NCBI GenBank assembly: GCA_902386085.1
Contig: CABMIA010000039.1
Span: forward strand, 1 to 15,300
Direction: 5' to 3'
Source: an uncultured archaeon
Lineage (GTDB): Archaea > Halobacteriota > Methanosarcinia > Methanosarcinales > Methanoperedenaceae
DNA length: 15,300 nucleotides
Part shown: positions 13,582-15,300 of the stretch, in pieces
How positions within the stretch are numbered: position 1 is the stretch's first letter
Layout of the letters: every line of letters starts with the position of its first letter
Notes under the pieces: generated by a model
What the model was told of the DNA's origin: nothing
Databases searched by the model: none
What the model saw: only the letters and a program-made list of their open reading frames with translations
Position numbers and translations under genes: made by a program

Positions 13582-15300
13582 TGATTGCCTCCAAGTATTA
13601 CAAATATCATAAGAATTACAAGCGTCCCGAAGATGTAGGAGAGGTATGCATGAATGCTGCCTGTCTGGATCGACTTCAATACTCTTGATCTTGCAAGAAC
13701 GCCGTTCACTGCGGGTGTATAAAGATAACGTTCAAATACCTGTTCTATCTGCGATTCGAACCTGAAGGATTCCTTGAAAAACGTCGAGACCGAATATGTC
13801 GTCCGCAATTCCCGGACCGGGCGGTAGATGTTCTTGAACCACATCTGTACGGGCTTTGAAAACGCTGTTGCCGTATATTCATTCCTTGCCGTGCAAACGG
13901 GCTGTCCGCATCCCCAGGTCTCATGCTTCCTGCCGTTATACATGAACGTAATTATAAGCGGGAGCGGAAGAATCGCAAGCATCAGGAGCGCCATCCCCTG
14001 TGTCGAGACAGATATCTGGCCGACAGGCATGACGATCGAGCCTAAGACGCCCTGCGATAAGGAAATTCCTGACCCTGTGAAAGCCTGCGTGATCCTGCCA
14101 AGAAAGGGAAGGGCGTAAAAGGGAAGGATACCAAGCAGCACCGATAATATTGCAAAAATCCCCATCCCGAGCAGCATTGGCATGTTTGCCTCTTTTGCAT
14201 GTTCTGCGTTCTCGCTTCGCGGGAGGGCCAGGAAGCCTATACCGAAAGTCTTCAGGAAACAGAAAGCTGCAAGGGCGCCGGTGAGGGCAAGGACCGCGGC
14301 TCCGACCGGGAGCACTATCCTGACAAGGGAATCGCCTGAACTGAAACTCATAAGTAGTGACTGGAAGGTGAGCCATTCACTCACGAAACCGCTAAAAGGC
14401 GGCATGGCTGAGATTGAAAGCACGCCTATCAGGAAAAAAAAGCCCATGATTGGCATCTTCTTGAGAAGGCCCCCGAGTTTCTCGATATTTTTTGTATGGG
14501 TTGAAAATATAACCGAGCCCGCGCCCATGAATAACAGTCCTTTGAACACGGCATGGTTCAACAGGTGATACAGCGCAGCGATAGCCGCGATGGCTGCCAG
14601 GCTATTTTGCCCTTCTGCAATAAAGATCATCGATGCGCCTATTCCGAGGAGTATTATCCCTATATTCTCTATGCTGCTGTACGCAAGCATCCGTTTTATA
14701 TCAGGTTCAACAACCGCATACATTATGCCCAGGACCGATGAGAGTGCGCCGATAGAAAACACGAGGAAACCCCACCACAGGACACCGGCGCCGAGGAAGT
14801 CAAAGAAAACTCGGATGAACATGTAGATGGCTGTCTTGATCATCACGCCTGACATGAGGGCAGATACGTTACTAGGGGCTGCGGGATGGGCGTAGGGGAG
14901 CCAGATATGAAGGGGAACGATACCTGCTTTGGCGCCGAAACCTATGAGCGCGAAAAGGAATGCGAGGTCTTTAAGGAGCGGGGTCATTCTCGAACCTGCT
15001 CCGACAAATGTATCGAAATTGAAACTGCCGCTTGAACCTGCAAGAATAAGGAACGACTGGAGTATGAATCCTGTCCCGATATGCGTCATCACGATATAAA
15101 TGAACCCGGCCTTCCTGGTTTCGGGTTTTTCATGCTCGTATATCACCAGGAAAAAGGATACCAGTGACATAAGTTCCCACACTATGAGGAACATGACATC
15201 ATTTCTTGCTCTGACCACAATTATCATTGAAAGAATAAAAATGTTATACAGGAAGCCTAAATATCCGATATTCTTTTTCCCGAAGTATTCGCGCACGTAC
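13578..15300 (-). CDS. hyfB: HyfB/NuoL-like antiporter-type subunit (N-terminus beyond the window)
   Basis: The reading frame is open to the window edge. A GTG at 15296 is internal: the codon before it (Tyr) and the sequence REYFGKK belong to the conserved loop between helices 3 and 4. About 100 residues should be missing, judging from E. coli HyfB (about 672). Counting from that GTG, the pump residues are Glu41 (VWELMSL), Lys123 (GAKAGIVPLH), Glu210 (YSSIENIG) and Lys252 (AVFKGLL). The C-terminus carries the HyfB/HycC hallmark TWGCG (460-464), a long amphipathic stretch and a last membrane helix (about 545-568). This is the first visible gene of the operon; its promoter lies outside the window. 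Confidence 0.93.
   Translation of the reverse strand, partial: YVREYFGKKNIGYLGFLYNIFILSMIIVVRARNDVMFLIVWELMSLVSFFLVIYEHEKPETRKAGFIYIVMTHIGTGFILQSFLILAGSSGSFNFDTFVGAGSRMTPLLKDLAFLFALIGFGAKAGIVPLHIWLPYAHPAAPSNVSALMSGVMIKTAIYMFIRVFFDFLGAGVLWWGFLVFSIGALSSVLGIMYAVVEPDIKRMLAYSSIENIGIILLGIGASMIFIAEGQNSLAAIAAIAALYHLLNHAVFKGLLFMGAGSVIFSTHTKNIEKLGGLLKKMPIMGFFFLIGVLSISAMPPFSGFVSEWLTFQSLLMSFSSGDSLVRIVLPVGAAVLALTGALAAFCFLKTFGIGFLALPRSENAEHAKEANMPMLLGMGIFAILSVLLGILPFYALPFLGRITQAFTGSGISLSQGVLGSIVMPVGQISVSTQGMALLMLAILPLPLIITFMYNGRKHETWGCGQPVCTARNEYTATAFSKPVQMWFKNIYRPVRELRTTYSVSTFFKESFRFESQIEQVFERYLYTPAVNGVLARSRVLKSIQTGSIHAYLSYIFGTLVILMIFVILGGNQ

Noticed and set aside
15294..15296. GTG as the true start of the HyfB-like protein
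   Set aside because: The frame stays open to the window edge, and the residues here match an internal loop of HyfB. About 100 N-terminal residues must lie outside the window.
7648..15300. F420H2 dehydrogenase (Fpo) or standard complex I operon
   Set aside because: NuoC and NuoD parts are fused, NuoB has the hydrogenase CxxC spacing, HyfE is present, and no separate NuoA, NuoJ or short NuoK genes occur in the visible operon. The order matches hyfBCEFGHI.

Overview
The window looks archaeal, most likely a methane-metabolising member of the Methanosarcinales (methanogen or ANME-type; Ca. Methanoperedens is possible but cannot be settled from sequence alone). Supporting signs are a homocitrate synthase next to an archaeal-type homoaconitase large subunit, the pair expected for coenzyme B (2-oxosuberate) synthesis, TATA-box-like promoters, and oligo-T tracts rather than hairpin-plus-T terminators.

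Layout. (1) 1-1234, minus strand: the almost complete homoaconitase/isopropylmalate dehydratase large subunit. It has lost one of its three expected Fe-S cysteines (Trp at residue 297). (2) 1235-1408: a divergent promoter region. (3) 1409-2566, plus strand: homocitrate synthase AksA. (4) 2567-2862: intergenic, with two tiny overlapping ORFs of unknown meaning and a short hairpin. (5) 2863-7404, minus strand: a very AT-rich 1513-codon orphan gene for a protein with an N-terminal HSP90/sacsin-type ATPase domain and a C-terminal NOV (DUF3883), nuclease-like domain. It is probably laterally acquired and plausibly a defence protein. (6) 7405-7647: its promoter region and the tail of the next operon. 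(7) 7648-15300, minus strand: a tightly coupled operon, in transcription order hyfB(partial)-hyfC-hyfE-hyfF-hyfG-hyfH-hyfI-uspA.

The operon encodes a membrane complex of the group 4 [NiFe] hydrogenase / complex I superfamily. It has two antiporter-like subunits, a NuoH-like subunit, a HyfE-type subunit, a fused NuoC-NuoD-like subunit, a two-cluster ferredoxin and a NuoB-like small subunit. The large subunit lacks all four Ni-binding cysteines and has no cleavable C-terminal tail. The complex therefore cannot be an ordinary hydrogenase and fits the energy-converting hydrogenase-related (Ehr) type. The proximal cluster ligands, the ferredoxin clusters and the ion-pump residues are intact, so it probably couples electron transfer with an unknown partner to ion pumping. 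A UspA-family protein is translationally coupled to its end.

The strongest leads are the Ni-free Ehr-like complex with its coupled UspA, the ligand-substituted homoaconitase, and the HSP90-NOV island gene.
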